Assembly: GCA_963835135.1 (NCBI GenBank)
Contig: CAWIEF010000002.1
Location: forward strand, 248,001 to 312,000
From: JAVVHH01 sp963835135
GTDB lineage: Bacteria > Pseudomonadota > Alphaproteobacteria > Acetobacterales > Acetobacteraceae
Length of the DNA stretch: 64,000 nucleotides
Direction of reading: 5' to 3'
Shown here: piece after piece, positions 1 through 7,794 of the stretch
Layout: each line of letters opens with the position of its first letter
Position numbering within the stretch: position 1 is the stretch's first letter
Made by a program: the position numbers and the translations under genes
The notes under the pieces: generated by a model
The model's input: only the letters and a program-made list of their open reading frames with translations
The model's database searches: none
What the model was told of the DNA's origin: nothing

Positions 1-985
1 TGTCGATCAGCGCGGTCGCGATGATGGTCAGCGACCCGCCTTCCTCGATGTTGCGGGCCGCGCCGAAGAACCGCTTCGGCCGCTGCAGCGCATTGGCGTC
101 CACGCCACCCGTCAGCACCTTGCCCGAGCTCGGCACGACCGTGTTGTAGGCGCGCGCCAGCCGCGTGATGCTGTCCAGGAGAATGACCACGTCGCGCTTG
201 TGCTCGACCAGCCGCTTGGCCTTCTCGAGCACCATCTCGGTCACCGCCACGTGCCGCGTCGCCGGCTCGTCGAACGTGGAGGCGACGACTTCGCCCTTCA
301 CGGTCCGGCTCATGTCGGTCACTTCCTCGGGCCGCTCGTCGATGAGCAGCACCAGCAGGAACACCTCCGGATGGTTCGCCGCCAAGGCCGTGGCGATGTT
401 CTGCAGCATGACCGTCTTGCCGGTGCGCGGCGGTGCCACGATCAGCGCCCGCTGCCCCATCCCGATCGGCGCGATCAGGTCGATCACCCGCGGCGTCATG
501 TCCTTGCCCGGGCCTTTGGCCACCGACTGGAAGTTCTCGACCTCCATCTTCAGCCGCCGCTCCGGATAGAGCGGCGTGAGGTTGTCGAAATTGATCCGGT
601 GCTTGACCGCGTCGGGCGGCTCGAAGTTGATGGTGTTCAGCTTCAACAGCGAGAAATACCGCTCGCCATCCTTCGGCGCCCGGATCTGCCCCTCGACGGT
701 GTCGCCGGTCCGCAGCGCGAAGCGGCGCACTTGGTTTGGGCTGATGTAGATGTCGTCCGGACCCGGCAGGAAGTTGGCCTGGCTGGAACGGAGGTATCCG
801 AACCCATCCGGCATGATCTCGAGCGTGCCTTCGCCGTAGATCGCCTGGTCGCTGTCGGCCAGGTTCTTGAGGATCGCGACCATCATATCCTGCTTTCGCA
901 GGCTCGATGCGTTCTCGACGTGGAGGGATTCAGCGTAACTCAGGAGATCGGCCGGAGGTTTGGCCTTCAACTCGGCGAGATGCAT
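1..985 (-). CDS. rho: Transcription termination factor Rho (3' end outside window)
   Basis: Hexameric RNA helicase that terminates transcription in the cytoplasm. The visible protein begins MHLAELKAKPPADLL, the usual alphaproteobacterial Rho N-terminus. It continues through the RNA-binding cold-shock-like domain (GFGYLRS, then DDIYISPNQVRRF) into the RecA-like ATPase, with Walker A (PPRTGKT), VVILLDSITRLARAYN and SGKVLTGGVDANAL. About 328 codons are present; the C-terminal part lies beyond base 1. The ATG at 985 is preceded by an AAGGCG ribosome site. It runs in the same direction as the haem genes upstream, which matches the rho-hem arrangement near alphaproteobacterial origins. Identification is secure. 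Confidence 0.97.
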   Translation of the reverse strand, partial: MHLAELKAKPPADLLSYAESLHVENASSLRKQDMMVAILKNLADSDQAIYGEGTLEIMPDGFGYLRSSQANFLPGPDDIYISPNQVRRFALRTGDTVEGQIRAPKDGERYFSLLKLNTINFEPPDAVKHRINFDNLTPLYPERRLKMEVENFQSVAKGPGKDMTPRVIDLIAPIGMGQRALIVAPPRTGKTVMLQNIATALAANHPEVFLLVLLIDERPEEVTDMSRTVKGEVVASTFDEPATRHVAVTEMVLEKAKRLVEHKRDVVILLDSITRLARAYNTVVPSSGKVLTGGVDANALQRPKRFFGAARNIEEGGSLTIIATALID

Positions 986-1126
986 TCGGTCGCCTTATGG
1001 GATGGGGATAATCGCGCCGCTCGCTACTGCTGGACGCCGACCCGATGGGGGAGAAGGATGATCCGGGCCAGGACGGCCCTCATCGCGACGCCTCCAGTTG
1101 GCATCCTGGCACGCCGCCGTCAAGTG

Positions 1127-1582
1127 CTAGAATGGCTTGGCGATCACCATGATCACCGCGATGACCATGAGGACCGTCGGGACCTCGTTCGCATACCGGT
1201 AGAATCTATGGTCCTTCTGATTGCGGTCTTGCAAGAAATTCTTCCGCCACTTGCTGCAAGCCCCGTGGAAGCCCGACATCAACACGACCGCCAAGAACTT
1301 CACGTGCCACCAATTCAGCGGCCACCACGATACGACGCCGGGCGTCAGCACCAGCACGAGGCCGAAGAGCCACGTCGCAATCATGGCCGGCGTCATGATC
1401 TGCTTAAAAAGCCGGCGCTCCATGATCTTGAACCGCTCGCTCTCCACCGATCCCCGCGGCAGTGCGCAGTGATAGACGAACAACCGCGGCAGATAGAACA
1501 GCGCCGCCATCCAGGCGATGACCGAGATGACGTGGAACGATTTGGTCCAGGGATAGGCCGTCGACAGCGCCGACCAGATCAT
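1127..1582 (-). CDS. hemJ: HemJ-type protoporphyrinogen IX oxidase
   Basis: Small integral membrane protein (151 aa) that oxidises protoporphyrinogen IX to protoporphyrin IX, the step before ferrochelatase. It has four hydrophobic segments. The residues conserved in the family are visible: His17 (in WTKSFHVISVIAWMA) and Lys95 (in NWWHVKFLAVVLMSGFHG). The ATG at 1582 overlaps the stop of the HAD gene as ATGA, indicating translational coupling. Length and start fit the family (about 140-150 aa). An in-frame upstream extension is antisense noise inside the HAD gene. HemJ is the oxygen-independent alternative to HemG/HemY, and neither of those is seen here. Confidence 0.93.
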   Translation of the reverse strand: MIWSALSTAYPWTKSFHVISVIAWMAALFYLPRLFVYHCALPRGSVESERFKIMERRLFKQIMTPAMIATWLFGLVLVLTPGVVSWWPLNWWHVKFLAVVLMSGFHGACSKWRKNFLQDRNQKDHRFYRYANEVPTVLMVIAVIMVIAKPF

Positions 1583-2259
1583 GCCGCTTGCCGCATCGCA
1601 CGTCGCAGCAGCACCGGGACTTCGGACAGCGACCGGATGATGGTTCCGCCCGCCGCCAGCTGCGCCGCGCCGTCCCCCTGCGGCACGAGGCAGAGGCACG
1701 CCATGCCGGCTGCCACCGCCGCCTGCGTGCCAGGCACGCTGTCCTCGATCACCACGCACGCCCCCGGTGGAACGCTCTCGGCGGCGGCCGCGCTCAGGAA
1801 CACGTCCGGCGCGGGCTTGCCGCGTCCGACGTCGTCGGCGCTATGCGCTCGCGGGAAAAGATGCATCAGGCCAGTCCGGCTGAACTTCGCCTCCATCTCG
1901 CGCATGCTGCTGTTCGACGCGACGCGGATGGGCAGCCCCATGGCCTTGATCGCCGCCAGCGCATCGGCCACCCCGGGCATCAGCTCGAGTTCAGCCGCCA
2001 GAACGGCGATCAACCGCGCCCGGATCGCCTCCACCCAGCCCTGCGGCACATCGCGCCCGATCCGGGCCGCGATCACCGCCGGCATCGCTTCGAGCCGGAA
2101 GCCGACGAACTGGCGCATGCTCTCCGCCTCGTCCATCTCCCAGCCGAGCTTGGTGACTTCCTCCGCGACCGCCCGATTGGAGGGACCTTCGCTATCGACC
2201 AGCACGCCGTCGCAGTCGAAAATCACCAGCTGCACCGGCAGCCGCGGCGGGAAACTCAT
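1579..2259 (-). CDS. HAD-superfamily phosphatase, phosphoglycolate/beta-PGM type
   Basis: Cytoplasmic 226-aa haloacid dehalogenase-type phosphatase. All four HAD motifs are present: FDCDGVLVDSE (nucleophile Asp15 and acid Asp17), ASNSS (motif II), the lysine of GRGKPAPDVF (motif III) and the acidic pair in VIEDSVPG (motif IV). A helical cap follows motif I, typical of subfamily I phosphoglycolate phosphatase and beta-phosphoglucomutase relatives. The substrate cannot be read from the sequence. Its ATG overlaps the hemH stop (ATGA) and its stop overlaps the hemJ start, so it is embedded in the haem operon. Whether that reflects a role in haem synthesis or only shared expression is unknown. Confidence 0.88.
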   Translation of the reverse strand: MSFPPRLPVQLVIFDCDGVLVDSEGPSNRAVAEEVTKLGWEMDEAESMRQFVGFRLEAMPAVIAARIGRDVPQGWVEAIRARLIAVLAAELELMPGVADALAAIKAMGLPIRVASNSSMREMEAKFSRTGLMHLFPRAHSADDVGRGKPAPDVFLSAAAAESVPPGACVVIEDSVPGTQAAVAAGMACLCLVPQGDGAAQLAAGGTIIRSLSEVPVLLRRAMRQAA

Positions 2260-3341
2260 GCGGTCACGACCAGTTGGGGGGCCAGCTCCGGCGCCACGCC
2301 CGCCTTGGCGTGCGGGCAGTCGCCGAAGGGCTTCGGACAGGTCCGGCCACCTACGAAGCTGCACAGCCCCGGACCGCGCCCGAGCGCCGCCTCGGTCAGG
2401 TCGGCGAGCGCGTCGATGAAGGCCGGGTCGCTGTTCTGGGTCGGTGCGCGGAAATAGCCGGTGATCCCCGCCTTCTCCGCGAGTTCACGATACTCGACAT
2501 CGAGTTCGACCAGCGTCTCCGAATGCTCCGACACGAAGGCGATCGGTACCACCAGGACGGCGACCTTGTCGTGGACGGCGCGCTCGATCTCCTCCTCGGT
2601 GCTCGGCCCGATCCATTTCTGCGGCGTCGCCCGCGACTGGTAGCACACGGCCGAATCCAGCTCCGGCATCGCCAGCATCCGGACCACGCCGGCCACCGTG
2701 CGCTCGACCTGGAACTGGTAGGGGTCACCCTGCTTGATGATGATCTCCGGCAGTCCGTGCGCCGAAAACAGCACGCGCAGCCCGATCTCCGGCGCCAATT
2801 TCGCCCGAGCCTCCTCGTAGCTGCGCCGCACGATCGCCGTCGTCGCCGCAAGGAAGGCCGAATCCGAGTGGTAGCAGCAGAGCGTCGTCGTCGGCTTGGC
2901 CAGCCCGACCTGCGCCGCCGTCTCGCGCCATTCGGTAAGGCTGCTGCCCGTCGTCGTGGTCGAGAAATGGGGGTAGAGCGGCAGCAGGAGGATCTCGTCC
3001 GGGTCCCAGGCCTTGACCTGCCGGGCCGCCTCGAGGCTGAACGGATGCCAATACCGCATCGCGACGAAGCACTTGATGCCCGAGACCCGCGCCTCGAGCG
3101 CGCGCGCCTGCTGCTCGGTCAACTCCAGCAGCGGGCTCTTCCCGCCGAGGATCGCGTAGTTCTCGCTCGCCGCCTTGACCCGCAGCGTGGCGATCAACCG
3201 CGCCAGGAACGGCCGCACGAACGGCGGCACGCGCAAGATGGCCGGATCGCGGAACAGGTTGAGCAAAAACGGCTTGACCAACTCCATCCGGTCGGGGCCG
3301 CCGAGATTGAACAGGACGACCGCTATCTTGCGCTGCGACAT
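2256..3341 (-). CDS. hemH: Ferrochelatase
   Basis: Inserts Fe2+ into protoporphyrin IX, the last step of haem b synthesis. The 361-aa protein has the family signature with the catalytic histidine (LFSAHGLPEIIIKQGDPY), the CYQSRATPQKWIGP segment and the conserved acidic helix (FVSEHSETLVELDVEY). The C-terminus carries three cysteines (GLCSFVGGRTCPKPFGDCPHA). This is suggestive of the [2Fe-2S] cluster of some ferrochelatases, but the ligands are not proven. The ATG at 3341 gives the usual family length; an alternative ATG at 3401 would overlap the end of hemE. Neither has a strong ribosome site. Expression is probably coupled to hemE, 43 bp upstream. Confidence 0.95.
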   Translation of the reverse strand: MSQRKIAVVLFNLGGPDRMELVKPFLLNLFRDPAILRVPPFVRPFLARLIATLRVKAASENYAILGGKSPLLELTEQQARALEARVSGIKCFVAMRYWHPFSLEAARQVKAWDPDEILLLPLYPHFSTTTTGSSLTEWRETAAQVGLAKPTTTLCCYHSDSAFLAATTAIVRRSYEEARAKLAPEIGLRVLFSAHGLPEIIIKQGDPYQFQVERTVAGVVRMLAMPELDSAVCYQSRATPQKWIGPSTEEEIERAVHDKVAVLVVPIAFVSEHSETLVELDVEYRELAEKAGITGYFRAPTQNSDPAFIDALADLTEAALGRGPGLCSFVGGRTCPKPFGDCPHAKAGVAPELAPQLVVTA

Positions 3342-3384
3342 ACCCGGCAACGTGGCCAAGCTGGGACGTTCGTCAAGCGGCTCC

Positions 3385-4410
3385 TTAGGCTGCGCGGACA
3401 TAGCGGACCAACTCAGCCACGTGCTCGGGCGGCGTCTGCGGCACGATGCCATGGCCGAGGTTGAAGATGTGCGGCCGCCCCCGCACCGCAGCCAAGACGG
3501 CACGCGCCTCCTGCTCCAGCGCTGAACCACCGGCTACGAGCGCCATCGGATCGAGATTACCCTGGGTCGCGACGCCGGCCGGGACGAGCGACAACGCGAC
3601 GTGCAAATCCGCGCCGGTGTCGAAGGCCACCCCTTGCAGCCCGGCGCTCGAGGCATACGCCGCTGCGCCCAGGCCGGCCAGCCGCGGAAACCCGATCACC
3701 GGCACGCCGGGATGGCGGGCCTTCAACGCCTGCACAATGCGCCGCGTCGGCGCCGTCACATACCGTTCGAACAACCGGGGCGACAGCACGCCCGCCCAGC
3801 TGTCGAATACCTTGAGGACCTGCGCTCCCGCATCGACCTGCGCCGACAGATACTCGATCGTGCTCTCCGTCAAGATGTCGATCAGCCGGTCCAGCAGCTC
3901 CGGCCGCCCCTGCGCCATGGTGCGCACGCGCGCGTGCTCCTTCGAGCCGCCGCCCTCGACCATGTAGCAGGCCACGGTGAACGGACCGCCGGCAAAGCCG
4001 ATCAGCACCGTCTCCGGCCCCAACCCCTCCCGGCACCGCCGGACGGTCTCCAGGATCGGCTCGATCGCGCCGGCGACCCGATCCGGGTCGAGCGTCGCCA
4101 ACCCGGCCTCATCCTCGAGCCGCGGCAGCACCGGACCCTCTCCCTCCTTGAACTCGAGCCCGTAGCCCAACGCCCATGGCAGGATCAGAATGTCGCTGAA
4201 CAAGATGGCCGCGTCGAAGCCGTAACGCCGGATCGGCTGCAGAGTGACCTCGGCCGCGAGCTTCGGCGCCGTGCAGAGCGCGATGAAGTCACCCGCCTCC
4301 GCCCGCACCTTGCGATACTCCGGCAGATAGCGGCCCGCCTGCCGCATGAGCCAAATTGGCGGCGGCCAGACCTCGTCTCCGGCAAGGACGCGCATAACGG
4401 GGTGAGACAT
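3385..4410 (-). CDS. hemE: Uroporphyrinogen decarboxylase
   Basis: Converts uroporphyrinogen III to coproporphyrinogen III in the cytoplasm. The 341-aa protein shows the diagnostic N-terminal signature PIWLMRQAGRYLPEYRKVR, with the invariant Arg/Gly region that binds substrate carboxylates, and the second signature GFAGGPFTVACYMVEGG. The ATG at 4410 is preceded by an AGAAGGA ribosome site. It heads the haem block and faces away from ppsR across the putative origin. Its promoter region coincides with the CtrA-type palindrome at 4422-4436, so cell-cycle control of hemE is plausible, as described for Caulobacter. Confidence 0.97.
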   Translation of the reverse strand: MSHPVMRVLAGDEVWPPPIWLMRQAGRYLPEYRKVRAEAGDFIALCTAPKLAAEVTLQPIRRYGFDAAILFSDILILPWALGYGLEFKEGEGPVLPRLEDEAGLATLDPDRVAGAIEPILETVRRCREGLGPETVLIGFAGGPFTVACYMVEGGGSKEHARVRTMAQGRPELLDRLIDILTESTIEYLSAQVDAGAQVLKVFDSWAGVLSPRLFERYVTAPTRRIVQALKARHPGVPVIGFPRLAGLGAAAYASSAGLQGVAFDTGADLHVALSLVPAGVATQGNLDPMALVAGGSALEQEARAVLAAVRGRPHIFNLGHGIVPQTPPEHVAELVRYVRAA

Positions 4411-4421
4411 TACGATCCTTC

Positions 4422-4436
4422 TTAAGAGAATCTTAA
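4422..4436. promoter_or_regulatory. CtrA-type binding site with embedded GANTC
   Basis: TTAAGAGAATCTTAA is a perfect TTAA-N7-TTAA match to the alphaproteobacterial CtrA response-regulator consensus. It contains a perfect 6-bp inverted repeat (TTAAGA / TCTTAA, 3-bp spacer). GAATC inside it is a GANTC site, the target of the cell-cycle methylase CcrM. It sits 12 bp upstream of the hemE ATG inside the putative origin. CtrA sites at the hemE side of the origin repress initiation in Caulobacter; a similar role here is inferred. Confidence 0.6.
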
Positions 4437-4505
4437 AGCTTTGGAGAAGTGGAGATAGGCGCTGTGAGACCAGGGGTACCCGGTAACTCCCGCCTTGTCC
4501 CTCCC

Positions 4506-4514
4506 TTATCCACA
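4506..4514 (+). promoter_or_regulatory. DnaA box
   Basis: TTATCCACA, an exact match to the consensus DnaA box, in the hemE-ppsR intergenic region. Nine-base matches are rare in DNA of this composition. The position inside the expected origin supports a role in DnaA binding. Confidence 0.65.
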
Positions 4515-4693
4515 GCAACGTCGCCTCGCAAGGCTTTGAACCGCCCGGGGGTCCGCAAAGGCCCCGCAACGAGGGGCCGTGTTAAGGCAAACCATCCCGC
4601 GTACCCCGATCCAGCACATCCATCCACGCCCGTCCCCACCCAAGCGGCAGCAACCCCTGCCAAACCCGGCTTATCCCCGTTATCCTCGCTCCC

Positions 4694-5566
4694 ATGGAGC
4701 ATCGCATCGACTTGCACCTGGTCTCTGACGCGACCGGCGAAACCCTCAACAGCATTGCCCGGGCGACCGTGTCGCAATTCGAGCACGTGAACATCCAATA
4801 CCATCGGTGGAGCTTGATCCGGACCCGCTTCCAGCTCCATCGCGTGCTGGAAGGCATCGAAGCCGATCCCGGCCCTGTCCTATCGACGGTGATCGACAAG
4901 GCCTTGCGGGACGATCTCGAGAAGACGTGCCACCGGCTCGGCGTGCCCGTCATCAACGTGCTCGACCCGGTGCTCACGCTGTTGCAGGACCATATCGGCG
5001 AGCAAGCCCAGTCGCGACCCGGCCGCCAATACGTGCTCGACGCGGACTATTTCCGGCGCATCGACGCGATGCACTACGTCCTGGCGCATGACGATGGGCA
5101 GGCGCAGGCCGGGTTGGCCGAAGCTGATGTCGTCGTCGTCGGCGTGTCGCGCAGCAGCAAGACGCCGACCTCCTTCTATCTCGCCAATCGAGGCGTCAAG
5201 GCGGCCAACGTTCCGCTCGTCCCCGGCACGCCCGATCCGCCAGGCCTCGAGGAGCCCCGGGTGCCGGTGGTCGGCCTCACGCTCGATCCGCTCGCGTTGA
5301 TCGAGATCCGCCGACATCGCCTCAAGCTGATCGCACGCGGCGGCGACACCGGCCGCGTCCGCAGCGAACAATCCGATTACGTCGACGTCGAGGCCGTGAA
5401 GGCCGAGCTGCTCTGGGCTCGCCGCCTATGCACCCGCCGCGGCTGGCCGGTGATCGACGTGACCCGGCGCTCGATCGAAGAGACCGCGGCGACAGTGCTG
5501 CAGCTGATGGACGCCTGGCATGAGCGTCGTCGCAAGACCATCACGCCACCCCTGCCCGTGCCATGA
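4694..5566 (+). CDS. ppsR: Pyruvate,phosphate dikinase / PEP synthase regulatory protein
   Basis: Bifunctional serine/threonine kinase and pyrophosphorylase (DUF299 family, 290 aa). Such proteins switch pyruvate,phosphate dikinase or PEP synthase off and on by ADP-dependent phosphorylation and phosphate-dependent dephosphorylation. The N-terminus MEHRIDLHLVSDATGETLNS is characteristic, and the P-loop-like GVSRSSKT lies at residues 150-157, followed by TSFYLANRGVKAANVPL. The C-terminal part (RRSIEETAATVLQLM) is also typical. The dikinase target is not in this window. The stop overlaps the maf start (ATGA). Its position beside hemE across the origin matches many alphaproteobacteria. Confidence 0.93.
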   Translation: MEHRIDLHLVSDATGETLNSIARATVSQFEHVNIQYHRWSLIRTRFQLHRVLEGIEADPGPVLSTVIDKALRDDLEKTCHRLGVPVINVLDPVLTLLQDHIGEQAQSRPGRQYVLDADYFRRIDAMHYVLAHDDGQAQAGLAEADVVVVGVSRSSKTPTSFYLANRGVKAANVPLVPGTPDPPGLEEPRVPVVGLTLDPLALIEIRRHRLKLIARGGDTGRVRSEQSDYVDVEAVKAELLWARRLCTRRGWPVIDVTRRSIEETAATVLQLMDAWHERRRKTITPPLPVP

Positions 5567-6138
5567 TCTTGGCCAGCCAATCCACGGCCCGCGCGGCAGT
5601 GTTGCGGGCGGCCGGCTTGGCATTCGAGCAGCGTCCCGCCCGGATCGACGAGGCCGCGGTCAAGCAGTCCTTGCGCGAGAGCGGGCCGGACGAGTGTGCG
5701 CTGACCTTGGCCGGGCTGAAGGCGGCCCGGATCCGCAGCGACGACGACGTCGTGATCGGGGCCGATCAACTGCTGGTCTGCGGCGACGAGTGGTTCGACA
5801 AGCCCGCCGACCTCGACGCCGCCCGCGCCCAGCTCCTGCGCCTACGCGGTCGCACTCACACTCTCGTCACCGCCGTCGTCTGCCACCGCGGCGGCCGCGA
5901 GATCTGGCGGCACGTTGCCCGCCCGACCCTTTCCATGCGGTCGTTCAGCACCCCGTTCCTCGAGAAATATCTGGCCGCGGAGGCAGACGCGCTCTTGTCC
6001 AGCGTCGGGGCGTACCGGTTGGAGGGCTTGGGCATCCAACTGTTCGACGCCATCGAGGGCGAGTATGCTGCCATCCTCGGCCTGCCCCTGCTCGCTTTGC
6101 TCGGCTTCCTGCGGCAACATGGTGCGCTCGAGGCGTGA
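5563..6138 (+). CDS. maf: Maf-like nucleotide pyrophosphatase
   Basis: Cytoplasmic 191-aa Maf/Ham1-fold nucleoside triphosphate pyrophosphatase, a house-cleaning enzyme for modified or non-canonical nucleotides and linked to septum inhibition in Bacillus. The N-terminal MILASQSTARAAVLRAAGL is the Maf signature (SxSxxR). The acidic pocket (DEAAVK, then VIGADQLLVCG) and the DTG-like segment near the centre (FDKPADLDAARAQLLRLRGRTHTLVTAV) follow. The ATG is coupled to ppsR by a 4-bp overlap. The neighbouring aroE-coaE-dnaQ genes seen next to maf in many relatives are absent; a CoA-transferase operon follows instead. Confidence 0.9.
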   Translation: MILASQSTARAAVLRAAGLAFEQRPARIDEAAVKQSLRESGPDECALTLAGLKAARIRSDDDVVIGADQLLVCGDEWFDKPADLDAARAQLLRLRGRTHTLVTAVVCHRGGREIWRHVARPTLSMRSFSTPFLEKYLAAEADALLSSVGAYRLEGLGIQLFDAIEGEYAAILGLPLLALLGFLRQHGALEA

Positions 6139-6160
6139 GACCGGAAGGGTAGGGAGCGAA

Positions 6161-6913
6161 ATGGCGAACAAGGTGTATCCGGATGCCAAGGCCGCGTTGG
6201 CGGGCTTGCTGCACGACGGCATGCTCATCATGGCCGGCGGCTTCGGCCTCTGTGGCATCCCGGCGGCCCTGATCGAAGCCATTAAGGAGAGTGGGGTCAA
6301 GGACCTCACCTTCGTGTCCAACAACGCGGGCATCGACGACGCCGGGCTGGGCGTGCTGCTGCAGACCCGGCAAGTCAAGAAGATGATCAGCTCCTACGTC
6401 GGCGAGAACGCCACGTTCATGAGGCAGTATCTGGCCGGCGAACTCGAGATCGAATTCAACCCGCAGGGTACGTTGGCCGAGCGCATCCGGGCCGGCGGCG
6501 CAGGCATCCCCGCGTTCTTCACCCGCACCGGCGCCGGCACCAAGATCGCCGAGGGCAAGGAGGAACGCGAGTTTAACGGCCATCGCTACATCATGGAAAA
6601 GGGCTTGTTCGCCGACCTCGCCATCGTGCATGCCTGGAAGGGCGACACCGAAGGCAACCTGATCTACCGCCGCACCGCGCGGAACTTCAATCCGCCGATG
6701 GCCACCGCCGCCAAGGTCACCGTTGCCGAAGTCGAACACCTGGTTCAGCCCGGCGAGATCGACCCCGACCACATCATCACGCCCGGCATCTTCGTCAAAC
6801 GGATGATCGAAGTCGCTCATCCCGAGAAACGGATCGAGCAGCGGACCGTCCGCAAGCGCGCCGACGCGGCCCCGCCGCCAGCCGCCGCCGGCGCTGAATC
6901 CCTTCCAGCATAG
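6161..6913 (+). CDS. scoA: 3-oxoacid CoA-transferase subunit A
   Basis: Alpha subunit (250 aa) of a succinyl-CoA:3-ketoacid CoA-transferase, used to activate acetoacetate or related 3-oxoacids for degradation. It begins MANKVYPDAKAALAGLLHDGMLIMAGGFGLCGIP, containing the family glycine-rich CoA-binding motif. NLIYRRTARNFNPPMATAAK and the EPGEIDPDHIITPGIFV-like segment near the C-terminus are also diagnostic. An AGGGAG ribosome site precedes the ATG. The C-terminus has an alanine/proline-rich extension. The B subunit starts 11 bp downstream, so the two form one operon. Confidence 0.93.
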   Translation: MANKVYPDAKAALAGLLHDGMLIMAGGFGLCGIPAALIEAIKESGVKDLTFVSNNAGIDDAGLGVLLQTRQVKKMISSYVGENATFMRQYLAGELEIEFNPQGTLAERIRAGGAGIPAFFTRTGAGTKIAEGKEEREFNGHRYIMEKGLFADLAIVHAWKGDTEGNLIYRRTARNFNPPMATAAKVTVAEVEHLVQPGEIDPDHIITPGIFVKRMIEVAHPEKRIEQRTVRKRADAAPPPAAAGAESLPA

Positions 6914-6924
6914 GAGCGACCAGA

Positions 6925-7608
6925 ATGGCTTGGACCCGGGACGAGATGGCGGCCCGCGCCGCCCGCGAACTCGAGGACGGCATGTACGTCAATCTCGGGA
7001 TCGGCATCCCCACCCTCGTCGCCAACCACATTCCCGACGGGGTCAGCGTTCAACTGCATAGCGAGAACGGCATGCTTGGCATCGGCCCGTTTCCCTACGA
7101 AGGCGAGGAGGACCCCGACCTCATCAACGCCGGCAAGCAGACCGTCACGATGCTGCCGACGACCAGCATCTTCGACAGCGCGCAGAGCTTCGGCATGATC
7201 CGCGGCGGACACATCGCCATCAGCATCCTTGGCGCCCTGCAGGTGGCCGAGAACGGCGACCTGGCGAACTGGATGGTGCCGGGCAAGATGGTCAAGGGCA
7301 TGGGCGGTGCGATGGATCTCGTCGCCGGCGTCGGCAAATGCGTCGTATTGATGGAGCACACCGCCAAGGGCGCGCCCAAGATCCTCAAGCGGTGCACCCT
7401 TCCGCTCACCGGCGCCGGAGTCGTCAGCCTGATCGTGACCGATCTGTGTGTTCTCTCGGTCGACCAGCCGGGACACGATGGGCTGACGCTGCTGGAGGTG
7501 GCGCCGGGCGTGACCGTCGAGGAGCTACGGTCCAAGACGGAAGCCGATTTCCACGTCGGCGCCGCGGCACACGGTCAGGCTGCGCCCGAGCGGCGCGTCT
7601 CGGCCTGA
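6925..7608 (+). CDS. scoB: 3-oxoacid CoA-transferase subunit B
   Basis: Beta subunit (227 aa) that carries the catalytic residue of the succinyl-CoA:3-ketoacid CoA-transferase. The protein opens with MAWTRDEMAARAARELEDGMYVNLGIGIPTL. The active-site glutamate is in SENGMLGIGPFP, where the CoA thioester forms during transfer. GGHIAISILGALQV and KMVKGMGGAMDLVAG also match the family. An AGGAG site spaced 8 nt before the ATG supports the start. It is followed, after 77 bp, by tRNA-Ala. Confidence 0.94.
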   Translation: MAWTRDEMAARAARELEDGMYVNLGIGIPTLVANHIPDGVSVQLHSENGMLGIGPFPYEGEEDPDLINAGKQTVTMLPTTSIFDSAQSFGMIRGGHIAISILGALQVAENGDLANWMVPGKMVKGMGGAMDLVAGVGKCVVLMEHTAKGAPKILKRCTLPLTGAGVVSLIVTDLCVLSVDQPGHDGLTLLEVAPGVTVEELRSKTEADFHVGAAAHGQAAPERRVSA

Positions 7609-7685
7609 GGCTCCGGGCGGCACGGGCACACGGGGGATTGCCGTCGGCCGAGCACGACGGTATATGCGCGCCTTCCCGCGCGGAT

Positions 7686-7761
7686 GGGGCTGTAGCTCAG
7701 TTGGGAGAGCGCCTGAATGGCATTCAGGAGGTCAGGGGTTCGATTCCCCTCAGCTCCACCA
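7686..7761 (+). tRNA. tRNA-Ala (GGC)
   Basis: A 76-nt cloverleaf with encoded CCA. The acceptor stem is GGGGCTG paired with CAGCTCC (one G-U pair), and the D-arm GCTC/GAGC encloses AGTTGGGA. The anticodon loop is ATGGCAT, giving anticodon GGC; the T-arm loop is GTTCGATTC. The GGC anticodon reads GCC/GCU alanine codons, which are abundant in this GC-rich DNA. Confidence 0.96.
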
Positions 7762-7794
7762 TCGCCCGCGGGCAAGATATAGGTCTAGACACGG

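Larger units (their letters stand above)
4411..4693. other. Putative chromosomal replication origin (oriC)
   Basis: Gene-free 283-bp region between divergent hemE and ppsR. In Caulobacter and Rickettsia the mapped origin lies next to hemE, between it and the gene on the other side. Seen here: one perfect DnaA box (TTATCCACA, 4506-4514), two adjacent degenerate copies of the form TTATCCnCG (4671-4679 and 4680-4688), an AT-rich stretch at 4419-4444 that could unwind, and a perfect TTAA-N7-TTAA CtrA-type site at 4422-4436 enclosing a GANTC site at 4428-4432. The number of strong DnaA boxes is low. The call therefore rests on synteny plus these motifs; no GC-skew calculation was made. Confidence 0.7.

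Noticed and set aside
200..2419. A 739-codon plus-strand frame over rho, hemJ and the HAD gene
   Set aside because: It has no recognisable domain, is Arg/His/Pro-rich and lies opposite well-identified genes; a typical GC-rich shadow.
4582..4592. A further TTAAGGCAA element in the origin as a second CtrA site
   Set aside because: Only one TTAA half-site is present; the second half is missing at the right spacing.
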